A stretch of 64,000 nucleotides of DNA from Microthrixaceae bacterium (GTDB lineage: Bacteria; Actinomycetota; Acidimicrobiia; Acidimicrobiales; Microtrichaceae), in contig JACJWI010000005.1 in the NCBI GenBank assembly GCA_020637215.1, positions 1-64,000 of the forward strand, read 5' to 3'. The translations under genes were made by a program, and so were the position numbers. This document shows, piece by piece, positions 26,990 through 35,883 of the stretch. Numbering within the stretch: the stretch's first letter is position 1; each line of letters starts with the position of its first letter. A model generated the notes under the pieces. It did not search any database. It saw only the letters and a list, made by a program, of their open reading frames with translations, and had not been told where the DNA came from.

Positions 26990-27982
26990 GTGCGGATCGT
27001 GGTCGCGCCCGACAAGTTCCGAGGCACGGCGACCGCGGCCCAGGCCGCGGACGCCCTCGCCGAGCCGCTGCGCGCCGCCGGCCACGACGTGGTCGTGGCC
27101 CCGATGGCCGACGGGGGAGAGGGAACGCTCGACGCTCTGGGGGGAGCGAACCGCAGCAGCGTCGTCAGCGGCCCGCTCGGCGACCCGGTCGAGGCCGCGT
27201 GGCGGCTGCACCGCGGCCGGGCCGTCATCGAGATGGCCCGGGCCTCGGGACTCGAGCTGGTCGGCGGCGCCGAGGGCAACGACGCGGTCGCGGCGTCGAC
27301 CCACGGCACCGGAGAGCTCGTCGCCATCGCACTCGACCTGGGTGCCCGCGACATCGTCGTCGGCGTCGGCGGGTCTGCCACCACCGACGGCGGCCTGGGT
27401 GCGCTGCGGGCTCTGCACCCGGTGCACCGACTCCGCGGCGTCCGCCTCACCGTCGCCTGCGACGTCCGCACCCGATTCGTCGACGCGGCCCGCGACTTCG
27501 CGCCACAGAAGGGGGCGACCCCGACCCAGGTCCGGTTGCTCGAGCGCCGCTTGGAGCGCCTGGTCGAGGTCTATCGCGACGACTACGGCGTCGACGTCTC
27601 CGAGCTCGACGGCGCGGGCGCAGCGGGTGGGCTGGCCGGCGGGCTGGCGTGCGTCGGCGCCGAGCTGGTCAGCGGCTTCGACGTCGTCGCCGATCACGTC
27701 GATCTCGACGCCCAGGTCGAGGGTGCCGACCTGGTGGTGACCGGTGAGGGGTTCCTCGACGAGGAGTCCTTCGACGGCAAGGTGGTCGGCGGCATCGTCG
27801 ACCTGGCCGACCATCTGGGCGTCCCGGTGGTGGCGGTGGTCGGCGAGGCCTACGACGGTGCCGAGTCCCGCGTGCCGACCGTGTCGCTCACCGCCCGCTT
27901 CGGCCGAGCACGGGCTCTGGCCGAGACGGTCGCGCTCCTGTCGCAGGTGGCACCGGAGCTGGTGGGCCACGCCGGGCGATGA
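26990..27982 (+). CDS. Glycerate kinase (GlxK family)
   Basis: 330 residues of glycerate kinase type 1. Visible are the VAPDKFRGTATAAQAADAL opening, ADGGEGTLDAL, the GVGGSATTDGGLGAL nucleotide/substrate loop and VTGEGFLDEESFDGKVVGGI. It phosphorylates D-glycerate, usually to 2-phosphoglycerate. The GTG at 26990 gives the standard N-terminus (VRIVVAPDKF). It is convergent with folP2-gpgS, 3 nt between stops. GpgS uses 3-phosphoglycerate, so a link between glycerate recycling and glucosylglycerate metabolism is plausible but unproven. Confidence 0.92.
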   Translation: MRIVVAPDKFRGTATAAQAADALAEPLRAAGHDVVVAPMADGGEGTLDALGGANRSSVVSGPLGDPVEAAWRLHRGRAVIEMARASGLELVGGAEGNDAVAASTHGTGELVAIALDLGARDIVVGVGGSATTDGGLGALRALHPVHRLRGVRLTVACDVRTRFVDAARDFAPQKGATPTQVRLLERRLERLVEVYRDDYGVDVSELDGAGAAGGLAGGLACVGAELVSGFDVVADHVDLDAQVEGADLVVTGEGFLDEESFDGKVVGGIVDLADHLGVPVVAVVGEAYDGAESRVPTVSLTARFGRARALAETVALLSQVAPELVGHAGR

Positions 27983-27985
27983 CGT

Positions 27986-28849
27986 TCAGCGGGGGTCGTA
28001 GCGGATCGCGTCGTCCATCTCGAGCGGACCGTCGAGCCCGTCGCGCAACGCGGCTCGGACGGTGAGGAAGTCGACGGTCCCGGCCACGTCGTGGACACGG
28101 ATCAGGTCCCGGTCCTGCAGGTCGACCGCGGCCAGGGCGCCGAGGGTCCCCGCCCCGCGTTCGTGGGGCAACCGGCCGGTGAGCGCCCCGACGAAGTCCT
28201 TGCGCGACACCGCCCACAGAACCCGACCGATCCCGAGCTCGGAGCGCAGGCGGGGCACCGCCCGCAGGACCGCGACCGACTCGTCGGGCGCCTTGTAGAG
28301 GTCCGGACCCGGGTCGAGGATCAGCTGGCCGGGATCGACCCCGGCCCGGGTCAGGTGGTCGATGCGCTCGTCGACGAACCGGAGGCACGCCTCGACGGGG
28401 TCGTCGAGTCGCTCGTCCCGCGGCCGGCGCACCTTGGGGGTGCCGGGGTTGAACGCCACCACGATCGACGCGGGGCCGGCGCCGCGGGTGGAGGCGACCA
28501 GGTCGGCCATCTCGGGGTCGCGCAGACCGGACGGGTCGTTGACGATCGACGCCCCGCGTCGCAGCGCCTCTTCGGCGACGCGACTGCGGTACGTGTCGAC
28601 CGAGATCGTCACGCCGGGGCCGACCCGGCCGCGGACCGCCTCCAGCACGGGCAGCAGGCGATCGAGCTCGATCTCGACCGGCAGCTCGGGCTGGTCGGTG
28701 CGCAACGACTGCGCCCCGATGTCGAGCACGTCGGCGCCGTCGGCGACCATGGCCTCAGCCAGGTCTGCCGCGTCGTCGGCGGCCACGCGGTTGCCGGAGA
28801 ACGACTCCGGGGACGCGTTCAGCACCGCGAAGACCGACGGCCGGCGCAT
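27986..28849 (-). CDS. folP2: Dihydropteroate-synthase paralogue FolP2
   Basis: 287-residue TIM-barrel protein of the DHPS family. It keeps SVDTYRSRVAEEAL, SIVNDPSG, ILDPGPDLYK, the AVSRKDF lysine motif and IRVHDV. The pterin/phosphate loop departs from the canonical NVTPDSFSDGG (here LNASPESFSGNRV), and the substrate loop reads DIGAQSLRTD instead of DVGGESTRPG. In mycobacteria the second, DHPS-inactive paralogue FolP2 lies next to gpgS, exactly as here, so a true folate role is doubtful. ATG 28849 is chosen; a GTG at 28855 is possible. It begins 20 nt after the gpgS stop. Confidence 0.85.
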   Translation of the reverse strand: MRRPSVFAVLNASPESFSGNRVAADDAADLAEAMVADGADVLDIGAQSLRTDQPELPVEIELDRLLPVLEAVRGRVGPGVTISVDTYRSRVAEEALRRGASIVNDPSGLRDPEMADLVASTRGAGPASIVVAFNPGTPKVRRPRDERLDDPVEACLRFVDERIDHLTRAGVDPGQLILDPGPDLYKAPDESVAVLRAVPRLRSELGIGRVLWAVSRKDFVGALTGRLPHERGAGTLGALAAVDLQDRDLIRVHDVAGTVDFLTVRAALRDGLDGPLEMDDAIRYDPR

Positions 28850-28869
28850 CCGCACCGGCGGGGGAGGGC

Positions 28870-29868
28870 TCAACGGGCGGTCCGGTCGGCGCGCACCAGC
28901 TCGAGGTAGGCCGCCACCTCGACCATCGGCGGGCGTTCGGACACGTCCACGACGTGGGGGGCGCGGCCCGGTCGCAGCAGCTCCGCCACCGCCGGCACCG
29001 GGGGGACGGCCCCGTCGATGTGGCCCAGCCCGGCGGCGGTCGCGTGGCGCAGGATCGTCTGGGTGACCGCCATGGCCTGCGGGCCGAGGTCGTCGAGGCT
29101 GCGGTGGCGGTGGTGGCGTTCGTCCAGGTCGACCTGGACCAGCCCCGTGGTTCCCCGCTGGCGCAGGTAGTGCAGCAGCAGACCCACCTCGACCCCGTAG
29201 CCCTCGACGAACGGCAGGCGCTCGAGCACCGCCCGGCGACCGCCGTACTCGCCCGACAGCGGCTGGTGCAGTCCGGCCAGGGCGGGGAACAGGAGCGACA
29301 GGAGGGGCCGGGCGACCAGCTCGGTGACCCGTCCACCGCCGATTCCGTCGGCCTCGGCTCGTCGGTAGAAGCCCTTGGCCACCTCGACGTCCGGCTCGCA
29401 CAGGAGGGGTCCGAGGATGCCGGTGACCAGGTGGGACCGGAAGTCGCGCAGGTCGGCGTCGCACCAGAGCACCAGGTCGCCCGAGGAGACGTGCAGCGAC
29501 TTCCACAGCACCTCGCCCTTGCCGTGACCGCGGCCGAACTCGGGGAGCACGGAGCCGGCGTCGACGACCCGCGCTCCGGCGTGGCGGGCGCGCGGGCCGG
29601 TGTCGTCGGTCGAGTGGTCGTCGATCACGATGAGCTCGTCGACCAGGCCGGTGCGCACGGTGTCGCGCACCAGCGTCTCGACGATCGCTCCGACGGTGGC
29701 GGCCTCGTTCCGAGCCGGCAGGCACACCGACACCGTCGTCGATCCCTTGGCGGCCCGCAGTTCGTCGAGGGATCGATCCGCGTGGTGGAAGGTGCGGATC
29801 GGCGCGCAGTCCCGACGGGTCGGATCGACGCCGGCGGCACGGGACGGGGGGGTGGACTCGTCGGTCAT
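28870..29868 (-). CDS. gpgS: Glucosyl-3-phosphoglycerate synthase (GT81)
   Basis: 332 residues, GT-A fold. Motifs are VSVCLPARNEAATVG, VDELIVIDDHSTDDT, the metal-binding WCDADLRDF, VAKGFYRR and the PLSGEYGGRR loop diagnostic of GpgS. The enzyme transfers glucose to 3-phosphoglycerate, the first step towards glucosylglycerate and, in mycobacteria, methylglucose lipopolysaccharide. It is upstream of folP2 in the same operon, matching the mycobacterial order. ATG 29868 is chosen over TTG 29880. The phosphatase GpgP is not seen nearby. Confidence 0.9.
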   Translation of the reverse strand: MTDESTPPSRAAGVDPTRRDCAPIRTFHHADRSLDELRAAKGSTTVSVCLPARNEAATVGAIVETLVRDTVRTGLVDELIVIDDHSTDDTGPRARHAGARVVDAGSVLPEFGRGHGKGEVLWKSLHVSSGDLVLWCDADLRDFRSHLVTGILGPLLCEPDVEVAKGFYRRAEADGIGGGRVTELVARPLLSLLFPALAGLHQPLSGEYGGRRAVLERLPFVEGYGVEVGLLLHYLRQRGTTGLVQVDLDERHHRHRSLDDLGPQAMAVTQTILRHATAAGLGHIDGAVPPVPAVAELLRPGRAPHVVDVSERPPMVEVAAYLELVRADRTAR

Positions 29869-29963
29869 TCCGCCGCGCAAGCTACCGGTCCACGCCGGGG
29901 GAATCGTAGGCGGCGCCCCGTGGTTGCAACCGGGCGCCGGGGCCGTCGAGTTCCCCTACGGCC

Positions 29964-29991
29964 CGCCGGTGGTGGAGAATCACCACCGGCG
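29964..29991. other. Perfect 11-bp hairpin in the gpgS/cysO divergent intergenic region
   Basis: CGCCGGTGGTG / CACCACCGGCG with GAGAAT as loop. It sits 95 bp from the gpgS start and 67 bp from the cysO-like start, where promoters of both must lie, so a terminator role is unlikely. It could be a two-sided operator or a leader hairpin in the cysO transcript. Confidence 0.5.
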
Positions 29992-30058
29992 ACGGTCCCC
30001 GGACCCGCATCCGCAACGTTCTGTCCCGCCCCGACACCACCGCTCCCAGGAGACACCC

Positions 30059-30331
30059 ATGGCGACGATCCGGATCCCGACCACCCTGCGCACCCTGACC
30101 GGCGGCGCATCGTCGGTGGAAGCGGACGGCACCACCGTCGGCGAGGTGCTGGCCAACCTCGACGCGGCCCACCCGGGTTTCAAGGACCGGTTGTTCGACG
30201 ACCAGGGCGCGTTGCGCCGCTTCGTCAACGTCTTCCTGGCCGACGACGACGTCCGCTACCTCCAGGGCGTCGACACCCCGGTGGCCGACGGCGCCGAGAT
30301 CTCGATCATCCCGGCGGTCGCCGGGGGCTGA
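30059..30331 (+). CDS. cysO: CysO/ThiS/MoaD-type sulfur-carrier protein
   Basis: 90-residue ubiquitin-like protein beginning MATIRIPTTLRTLTGG and ending IIPAVAGG. The free C-terminal Gly-Gly is the site that an E1-like enzyme adenylates and thiocarboxylates. The FVNVFLADDDVRYLQGVDTP segment resembles actinobacterial CysO, which delivers sulfur to the cysteine synthase CysM. The usual partners (CysM, the Mec peptidase, MoeZ) are absent from the neighbourhood. Ribosome site AGGAGA lies 5 nt before ATG. MoaD-like function is the main alternative. Confidence 0.82.
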   Translation: MATIRIPTTLRTLTGGASSVEADGTTVGEVLANLDAAHPGFKDRLFDDQGALRRFVNVFLADDDVRYLQGVDTPVADGAEISIIPAVAGG

Positions 30332-30361
30332 GCCGATCCGGGCCGTCGTAGGCTGGCCGCC

Positions 30362-30700
30362 GTGGACGACGACGACCTCTTCGGCCATGAGCCCGACGGC
30401 GAGCTCGCCGAGCACGATCCGCTGCTGCCGCCGCGGCTGATGGCCGTCGACGACGTCTCCGCTGCTCCGGTCGACCCGCCGGCCGCGGAGAGCGTCCCTC
30501 CCCGGTACCGCCGGTCGATGGGCGCCACCATGTTGGCGGCGTCGATGATCGGACTGCGAGAGGTCCTCGAGAACCCCAGGGATGATCGCCCGGTGGTCGA
30601 GCAGCACGTGGACGAGGGCGACGTCGACCGCCCGATCGACGTCGTGTTGGACCCCGACGACCCGTCGGCCAGCGTGGTTCGCATCCGTCGAGAGAGTTGA
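30362..30700 (+). CDS. Conserved-looking hypothetical acidic protein
   Basis: 112 residues, strongly acidic (VDDDDLFGHEPDGELAEHDPLL at the start), with a central YRRSMGATMLAASMIGLREVLE stretch that could be an amphipathic helix, then acidic/Val-rich sequence to RRES. No signal peptide, metal motif or known domain is recognised. The GTG start is 30 nt after the cysO-like stop, so co-transcription is likely. Codon usage matches the neighbours, which supports a real gene. Confidence 0.6.
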   Translation: MDDDDLFGHEPDGELAEHDPLLPPRLMAVDDVSAAPVDPPAAESVPPRYRRSMGATMLAASMIGLREVLENPRDDRPVVEQHVDEGDVDRPIDVVLDPDDPSASVVRIRRES

Positions 30701-30763
30701 GTCAGCCGTCCGGCGGCGGGCCGGTGGGTTCCGCGGTCTCTCGGTCAGACGGTCTTTTTGGGG

Positions 30764-30809
30764 CAGGCGGTCCTTGGGCCAGGCGGTCCTTGGGTCAGGC
30801 GGTCCGCGG
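30764..30809. repeat. 16-bp tandem repeat (about 2.9 copies)
   Basis: CAGGCGGTCCTTGGGC, CAGGCGGTCCTTGGGT and a partial CAGGCGGTCC follow one another just past the stop of the FAD oxidoreductase (minus strand), in the 109-bp gap between convergent genes. A short palindrome, CCGCGGT-CAG-ACCGCGG (30804-30820), overlaps the end and may help terminate transcription. Confidence 0.7.
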
Positions 30810-32306
30810 TCAGACCGCGGCCAGGAAGGCGGCCCGGGTCGGCCCCAGCGGCGGCTCCGCTGGCCGCTCGTTCCGGGTCTGGTAGATCGCCATCACCCGT
30901 CCGATCACGTCCGCGTCGCTGAGCAGCGAGTCCGGCGGACGCAACAGGTTGAACGTGGCCAGGAACGCCCGCAGGACGACCGGATCGCTGCGCAGGGCCG
31001 GCAGCAGCCCCTCGCGCAGCACCCCTCGGAGGAAGTCCGACGGGTCGACCTCGGTCGGGTCGGACGCCCCTGCATCCGGGCGCACAGCGATGTCCACGCC
31101 GTCGTCGGCTCCGGCCGGTGTCGCCGGCGGGGAACCGGGGGTCTGGGAGCGGTTGAAGCGGTCCTGCGCCACCGCAGCGTCGTACCAGGGGGTGACCTCG
31201 GCGTGCACCGCCTTCTCGTACGCGGTCGCCCGGGCGACGTGGTCGGCCACCATCGCTGGGTCCGACAGGAGGTCGGCCAGGACCTGGGCCTGGACCATGG
31301 CCAGGCTGCACCCGCGTCCGTACAGCGGGTTCGTGGCGGTGTGGCAATCACCGACGGCGTGGAACCCGGCCACCAGCGGGCGATCGCCGTCGTTGAGGAA
31401 CCAGCGGCGACGGTTGATCAGCCCGCCCATCACCTCGACGTCGGTGATCGGCTCGGAACGACCGTCGACGTAGGGGGCGGTGGCGGGGATGAGAGCGGCG
31501 GCGGTGAGGAAGCGGTCGGGGTCCAGCAGCAGCCGACGCATCTCGGAGTCGCGGCTGCCGACGGCGAACGTGATCGAGAAGGTGTGGTTGTCGCCGGGGA
31601 ACACGCCGTACTTGAGGTAGCCCAGGTCCGCTCCGACCACGACCGACGGAGGTGACTCGTCGAGGTCGAGCAGCCGGAAGAAGCGGGACAGGTAGATGAT
31701 CCCGGTGTCCTCCTCGGCCTCGGGGATCTCCACGCCGTGCGGGGCGAGAAGGGCGGGCACGTCGCTGCGTCGGCCGCCGGCGTCGACGACCACGTCCGCG
31801 TCGAGGGTGGTTCCGTCCGACAGGGTCACGCCGACGACCAGAGGTATCCCGTCGACGGTCTCGTCCGCGGTCACCAGCGAGGTGACGGAGCGGCCGTGGA
31901 TCAGCTCGACGGCTCCCTCGGCCAGCGCCATCCGCCGCAGCACCCACTCGAAGGTGGTGCGACGACAGGCCAGGGCGGCCAGGTCCTCGTCGCCGGGTTC
32001 GGGCTCCAGATCCATCCCCTCGGGGGCCATCTCGAGGAAGCGCAACTCGGTCGCTCCGGCGTCGAGCAGTGCGGTGATGACGTCGGGGTGGCGGTCGCGC
32101 AGCAGGTTGCGGAGCCGGGCCAGGAACGCGTGGGAGTGGCGGACCTGGGGCGCACCGTGCCGGTCCCACTCGAAGGCGCCGTGCGGGTCGGTGGGAAGGG
32201 GGGTGTCGTCGCGTTCGACGATCGTCACGCGGTGCCCGGACCGGGCGGTGCACAACGCGGTCCCCAGGCCGCCGACGCCGGCGCCGATGATCACGATGCG
32301 TGCCAC
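30810..32306 (-). CDS. FAD-dependent oxidoreductase/monooxygenase
   Basis: 498 residues with an N-terminal Rossmann FAD site (IVIIGAGVGGLGTALCTARSGH), a VVVDAGGRRSDVP motif of the PHBH-like/geranylgeranyl-reductase-like group, and the ribityl-binding AVGDCHTATNPLYGRGCSLAM (GD motif). These features mark a single-component class A flavoprotein monooxygenase or related reductase; the substrate is unknown. It stands alone on the minus strand. A 16-bp TetR-like palindrome lies 117 bp upstream of its start, between it and groEL. Confidence 0.85.
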   Translation of the reverse strand: MARIVIIGAGVGGLGTALCTARSGHRVTIVERDDTPLPTDPHGAFEWDRHGAPQVRHSHAFLARLRNLLRDRHPDVITALLDAGATELRFLEMAPEGMDLEPEPGDEDLAALACRRTTFEWVLRRMALAEGAVELIHGRSVTSLVTADETVDGIPLVVGVTLSDGTTLDADVVVDAGGRRSDVPALLAPHGVEIPEAEEDTGIIYLSRFFRLLDLDESPPSVVVGADLGYLKYGVFPGDNHTFSITFAVGSRDSEMRRLLLDPDRFLTAAALIPATAPYVDGRSEPITDVEVMGGLINRRRWFLNDGDRPLVAGFHAVGDCHTATNPLYGRGCSLAMVQAQVLADLLSDPAMVADHVARATAYEKAVHAEVTPWYDAAVAQDRFNRSQTPGSPPATPAGADDGVDIAVRPDAGASDPTEVDPSDFLRGVLREGLLPALRSDPVVLRAFLATFNLLRPPDSLLSDADVIGRVMAIYQTRNERPAEPPLGPTRAAFLAAV

Positions 32307-32423
32307 GTCGTCCTCCCTCTCGACTTCCTCGTGGGCCGTGGGCGGCGCGGTCCGCCCCCGACACCCGTGCTGGCTCCCCGGGTGGGTCGGGGTGGCGTTC
32401 CCTGCCGGTGTCGTCCGGTCGAG

Positions 32424-32439
32424 TTGACCGAACGGTCAA
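32424..32439. promoter_or_regulatory. TetR-type operator palindrome
   Basis: TTGACCG-AA-CGGTCAA, a perfect 16-bp dyad of the form common to TetR/AcrR operators. It lies 117 bp upstream of the FAD oxidoreductase start and 66 bp before the first CIRCE. The TTGACC half could also act as a -35 box on either strand. No TetR gene is in the window. Confidence 0.55.
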
Positions 32440-32504
32440 GTTCCTGGAGGGCACGGTAACAGGGTCCGTCGCCTGAGAAGCCGGCCCGGGTGGGCACCCG
32501 GCTG

Positions 32505-32531
32505 TTAGCACTCACCATCCCTGAGTGCTAA
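32505..32531. promoter_or_regulatory. CIRCE element (HrcA operator), perfect copy
   Basis: TTAGCACTC-N9-GAGTGCTAA, a perfect match to the CIRCE consensus bound by HrcA. It is centred about 140 nt before the groEL ATG, so heat induction by HrcA release is expected. Confidence 0.95.
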
Positions 32532-32537
32532 GAATGT

Positions 32538-32564
32538 CTGGCACTCTCATGCCGCGAGTGCCAA
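32538..32564. promoter_or_regulatory. Second, degenerate CIRCE element
   Basis: CTGGCACTC-N9-GAGTGCCAA, the same geometry as the first CIRCE with TA changed to GG/CC in both arms in a matching way, plus one outer mismatch. Start-to-start distance from the first element is 33 bp, about three helical turns, which would let two HrcA dimers sit on the same face. Confidence 0.7.
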
Positions 32565-32656
32565 CCCGGGACCGGGAGGTCGGCGTCAGCCCGACCGATC
32601 CGCCTCCGGGACCGAACCGCCCAGAAGCAACCGCCGCAGTTCCAACGGAGGACTCC

Positions 32657-34282
<1,626 letters not shown>

Positions 34283-34323
34283 TCCCGATCTGACCCGGGC
34301 TTCGCCCGGAGCTCGCTGGGATG

Positions 34324-34355
34324 GACGAGGGCGGCCCTCCGGGGTCGCCCTCGTC
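34324..34355 (+). terminator. groEL terminator hairpin
   Basis: A 14-bp stem with one G-U pair (GACGAGGGCGGCCC pairing with GGGTCGCCCTCGTC) closed by a TCCG loop, 41 nt after the groEL stop. A smaller hairpin, CCGGGC-TTC-GCCCGG, lies at 34295-34309 before it. No U-run is present. Confidence 0.65.
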
Positions 34356-34385
34356 GCGTCCGGCGACCGACCTCCTCCCGCCCCG

Positions 34386-34490
34386 AACTTGTAGGTGGCG
34401 GTCGCTGTGGTGGCGTGTGGGCTACAAGTTGGTCGGGCTCCGCCGAACTTGTTGCTGGCGGTCGCTGTGGTGGCGTGTGGGCTACAAGTT
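34386..34490 (+). repeat. 45-bp palindrome-ended repeat, two copies on a 60-bp period
   Basis: Units at 34386-34430 and 34446-34490. Each is AACTTGTAG (second copy AACTTGTTG), a 27-nt core beginning (G/C)TGGCGGTCGCTGTGG, then CTACAAGTT. The 9-nt ends pair. The 15-nt linkers are GC-rich. The cluster starts 103 nt after the groEL stop, past its hairpin, and ends 41 nt before the TauE/SafE start. The same unit recurs at 50278-50442. Confidence 0.92.
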
Positions 34491-34531
34491 CGGCTCGGCG
34501 GGAGTGCTCACGTAGCGTCGGTCCGGTGGAC

Positions 34532-35455
34532 ATGTCCGACGTCGCCACCGTGCTGGTCACGATGCTCGTCGGCGTCGGGGCCGGAATCCTGTCGGCGCTG
34601 CTGGGGGTCGGCGGTGCGGTCATCACCACGCCGGCGGTGCGGGTGCTCGGCGCGACGCCGATCCAGGCCGTCGGCTCTACCGTTCCCGCCATCCTCCCGA
34701 GCGCGATCTCGGGCACCCTGCGCTACGCCCGCGAGGGCCTGGTCGACTGGTCCGCCGCGCTCGGCCTCGGCATCTCCGGGGCGGTCTTCGCCGTCGGGGG
34801 TGCGCTGGCATCGGACCTGATCGGTGGACCGACCCTCATGGTGTTCACCGCTGTGCTGATGCTGTGGTCCGGGTTCTCGGTCGTTCGGGGCGGACGTCGG
34901 GCGGCGGCGGGGCCGGGCGATGAGGGCACCGCGGCGGCCGACCTCGTGGTCCCCGAACACGGTGACGGCCCGTGGATCGACGCGGTCGAGGGGACCGAGG
35001 CGTCCGAAACCGAGACCGCGTTCGTCGCCGAGCACCACGAGCCGACCGGGACGGGCCCGACCGCAGGCGGGGCCAGAGGCTCGCGGCACCCCTTGCCGCT
35101 GCTGGTGGCTCTCGGGGCGGCGTCGGGGTTCGTCGCCGGTCTGCTCGGCGTCGGCGGAGGCATCGTGATGGTGCCGGTGCTCACCGGGCCGTTGCGGGTC
35201 CCGATGAAGTCGGCGGTGGCCTCGAGCCTGGTGGCGGTGGCGATCTTCTCGGTGCCGGCCCTGGTCACCCACATGGCTCTGGGCCACATCGACTGGGCGT
35301 ATGCCCTGCCACTCATGGTGGGGGTCGTGCCCGGCGCTCGCATCGGAGCACACCTCACCATCGGGTCCTCGGAGCGCACGGTGAGATTGCTGTTCGGAAC
35401 GATGATCGTGGTGCTGGCCCTGGTCTACGGCGCATCGGAGGTGGCCGCGCTGTGA
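34532..35455 (+). CDS. TauE/SafE-family sulfite/anion exporter
   Basis: 307 residues with two related membrane halves, each starting with the family motif: GAGILSALLGVGGAVITTPAV near the N-terminus and SGFVAGLLGVGGGIVMVPVL after a long acidic cytoplasmic loop of about 65 residues. About eight helices. The TauE/SafE (DUF81) family moves sulfite, sulfoacetate or other organic anions. ATG 34532 is chosen; GTG 34526 is equally possible. Its 3' end overlaps the convergent VOC gene by 31 nt. Confidence 0.88.
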   Translation: MSDVATVLVTMLVGVGAGILSALLGVGGAVITTPAVRVLGATPIQAVGSTVPAILPSAISGTLRYAREGLVDWSAALGLGISGAVFAVGGALASDLIGGPTLMVFTAVLMLWSGFSVVRGGRRAAAGPGDEGTAAADLVVPEHGDGPWIDAVEGTEASETETAFVAEHHEPTGTGPTAGGARGSRHPLPLLVALGAASGFVAGLLGVGGGIVMVPVLTGPLRVPMKSAVASSLVAVAIFSVPALVTHMALGHIDWAYALPLMVGVVPGARIGAHLTIGSSERTVRLLFGTMIVVLALVYGASEVAAL

Positions 35456-35883
35456 CCCGGCGGCGTCGCCGGTCCTCGGTGGCGTTCCCGGTCGGGATCG
35501 TCCCAGAACAGGGCGAGCGCGATTCCGTCAGGATCCCGGAGGTTGAGGATCGCTCCGACGGGAATCTCCAGCACGCCTGAGTGCTCGACTCCCTGCTGGT
35601 CGAGGCGGAGGGCCCACCGGTCGAGGTCGGTTCGGGTCGCGACGGTGAAGGCGAGGTGGTCCAGCCCGGTCCGGCGGGCGTCGAAGTCATCCCGGTGTCC
35701 CGAGTGCTCGACGAGCCCGACGCTGTAGTGGCCGCCGGCGAAGCGCATGACGCAGGCGCGGCGCTCCGCTGACTCCTCCCGGAACAGCTCCTCGAATCCG
35801 AGAACCTTGCGGTACCAGTCCGCGCTGCGATCGCGGTCGGTGACGCTCAGGGCGACGTGATGGATCGTGGACGGCCACTTCAT
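35425..35883 (-). CDS. Glyoxalase/VOC superfamily protein
   Basis: 152 residues with two betaalphabetabetabeta modules. HHVALSVTDRDRSADWYRKVLGFEE opens the first and GLDHLAFTVATRTDLDRWALRL the second; DPDGIALALFWDD ends the domain. His in HHVAL, His in DHLAF and Glu or Asp at the module ends could bind a metal. Starts in an ATGA overlap with the upstream MarR gene, so regulator and enzyme are co-translated. Perhaps a detoxifying lyase or dioxygenase whose substrate is the MarR ligand (inference). Confidence 0.85.
   Translation of the reverse strand: MKWPSTIHHVALSVTDRDRSADWYRKVLGFEELFREESAERRACVMRFAGGHYSVGLVEHSGHRDDFDARRTGLDHLAFTVATRTDLDRWALRLDQQGVEHSGVLEIPVGAILNLRDPDGIALALFWDDPDRERHRGPATPPGHSAATSDAP

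Larger units (their letters stand above)
32307..32656. other. 350-bp regulatory gap between the FAD oxidoreductase and groEL
   Basis: No gene is seen here. The stretch holds the TetR-like palindrome at 32424-32439 and two CIRCE-type repeats at 32505-32564. From 32565 to the groEL ribosome site GGAGG (32647-32651) is a GC-rich leader with nothing further recognised. Confidence 0.8.

Noticed and set aside
27986..29725. A 579-codon frame suggesting a larger fusion including folP2
   Set aside because: Only the last 287 codons encode a DHPS-like domain; the rest is the out-of-frame shadow of gpgS.
32525..32656. N-terminal extension of GroEL by 44 codons
   Set aside because: It would be translated from the CIRCE operators; the standard GroEL start at 32657 has a strong ribosome site.
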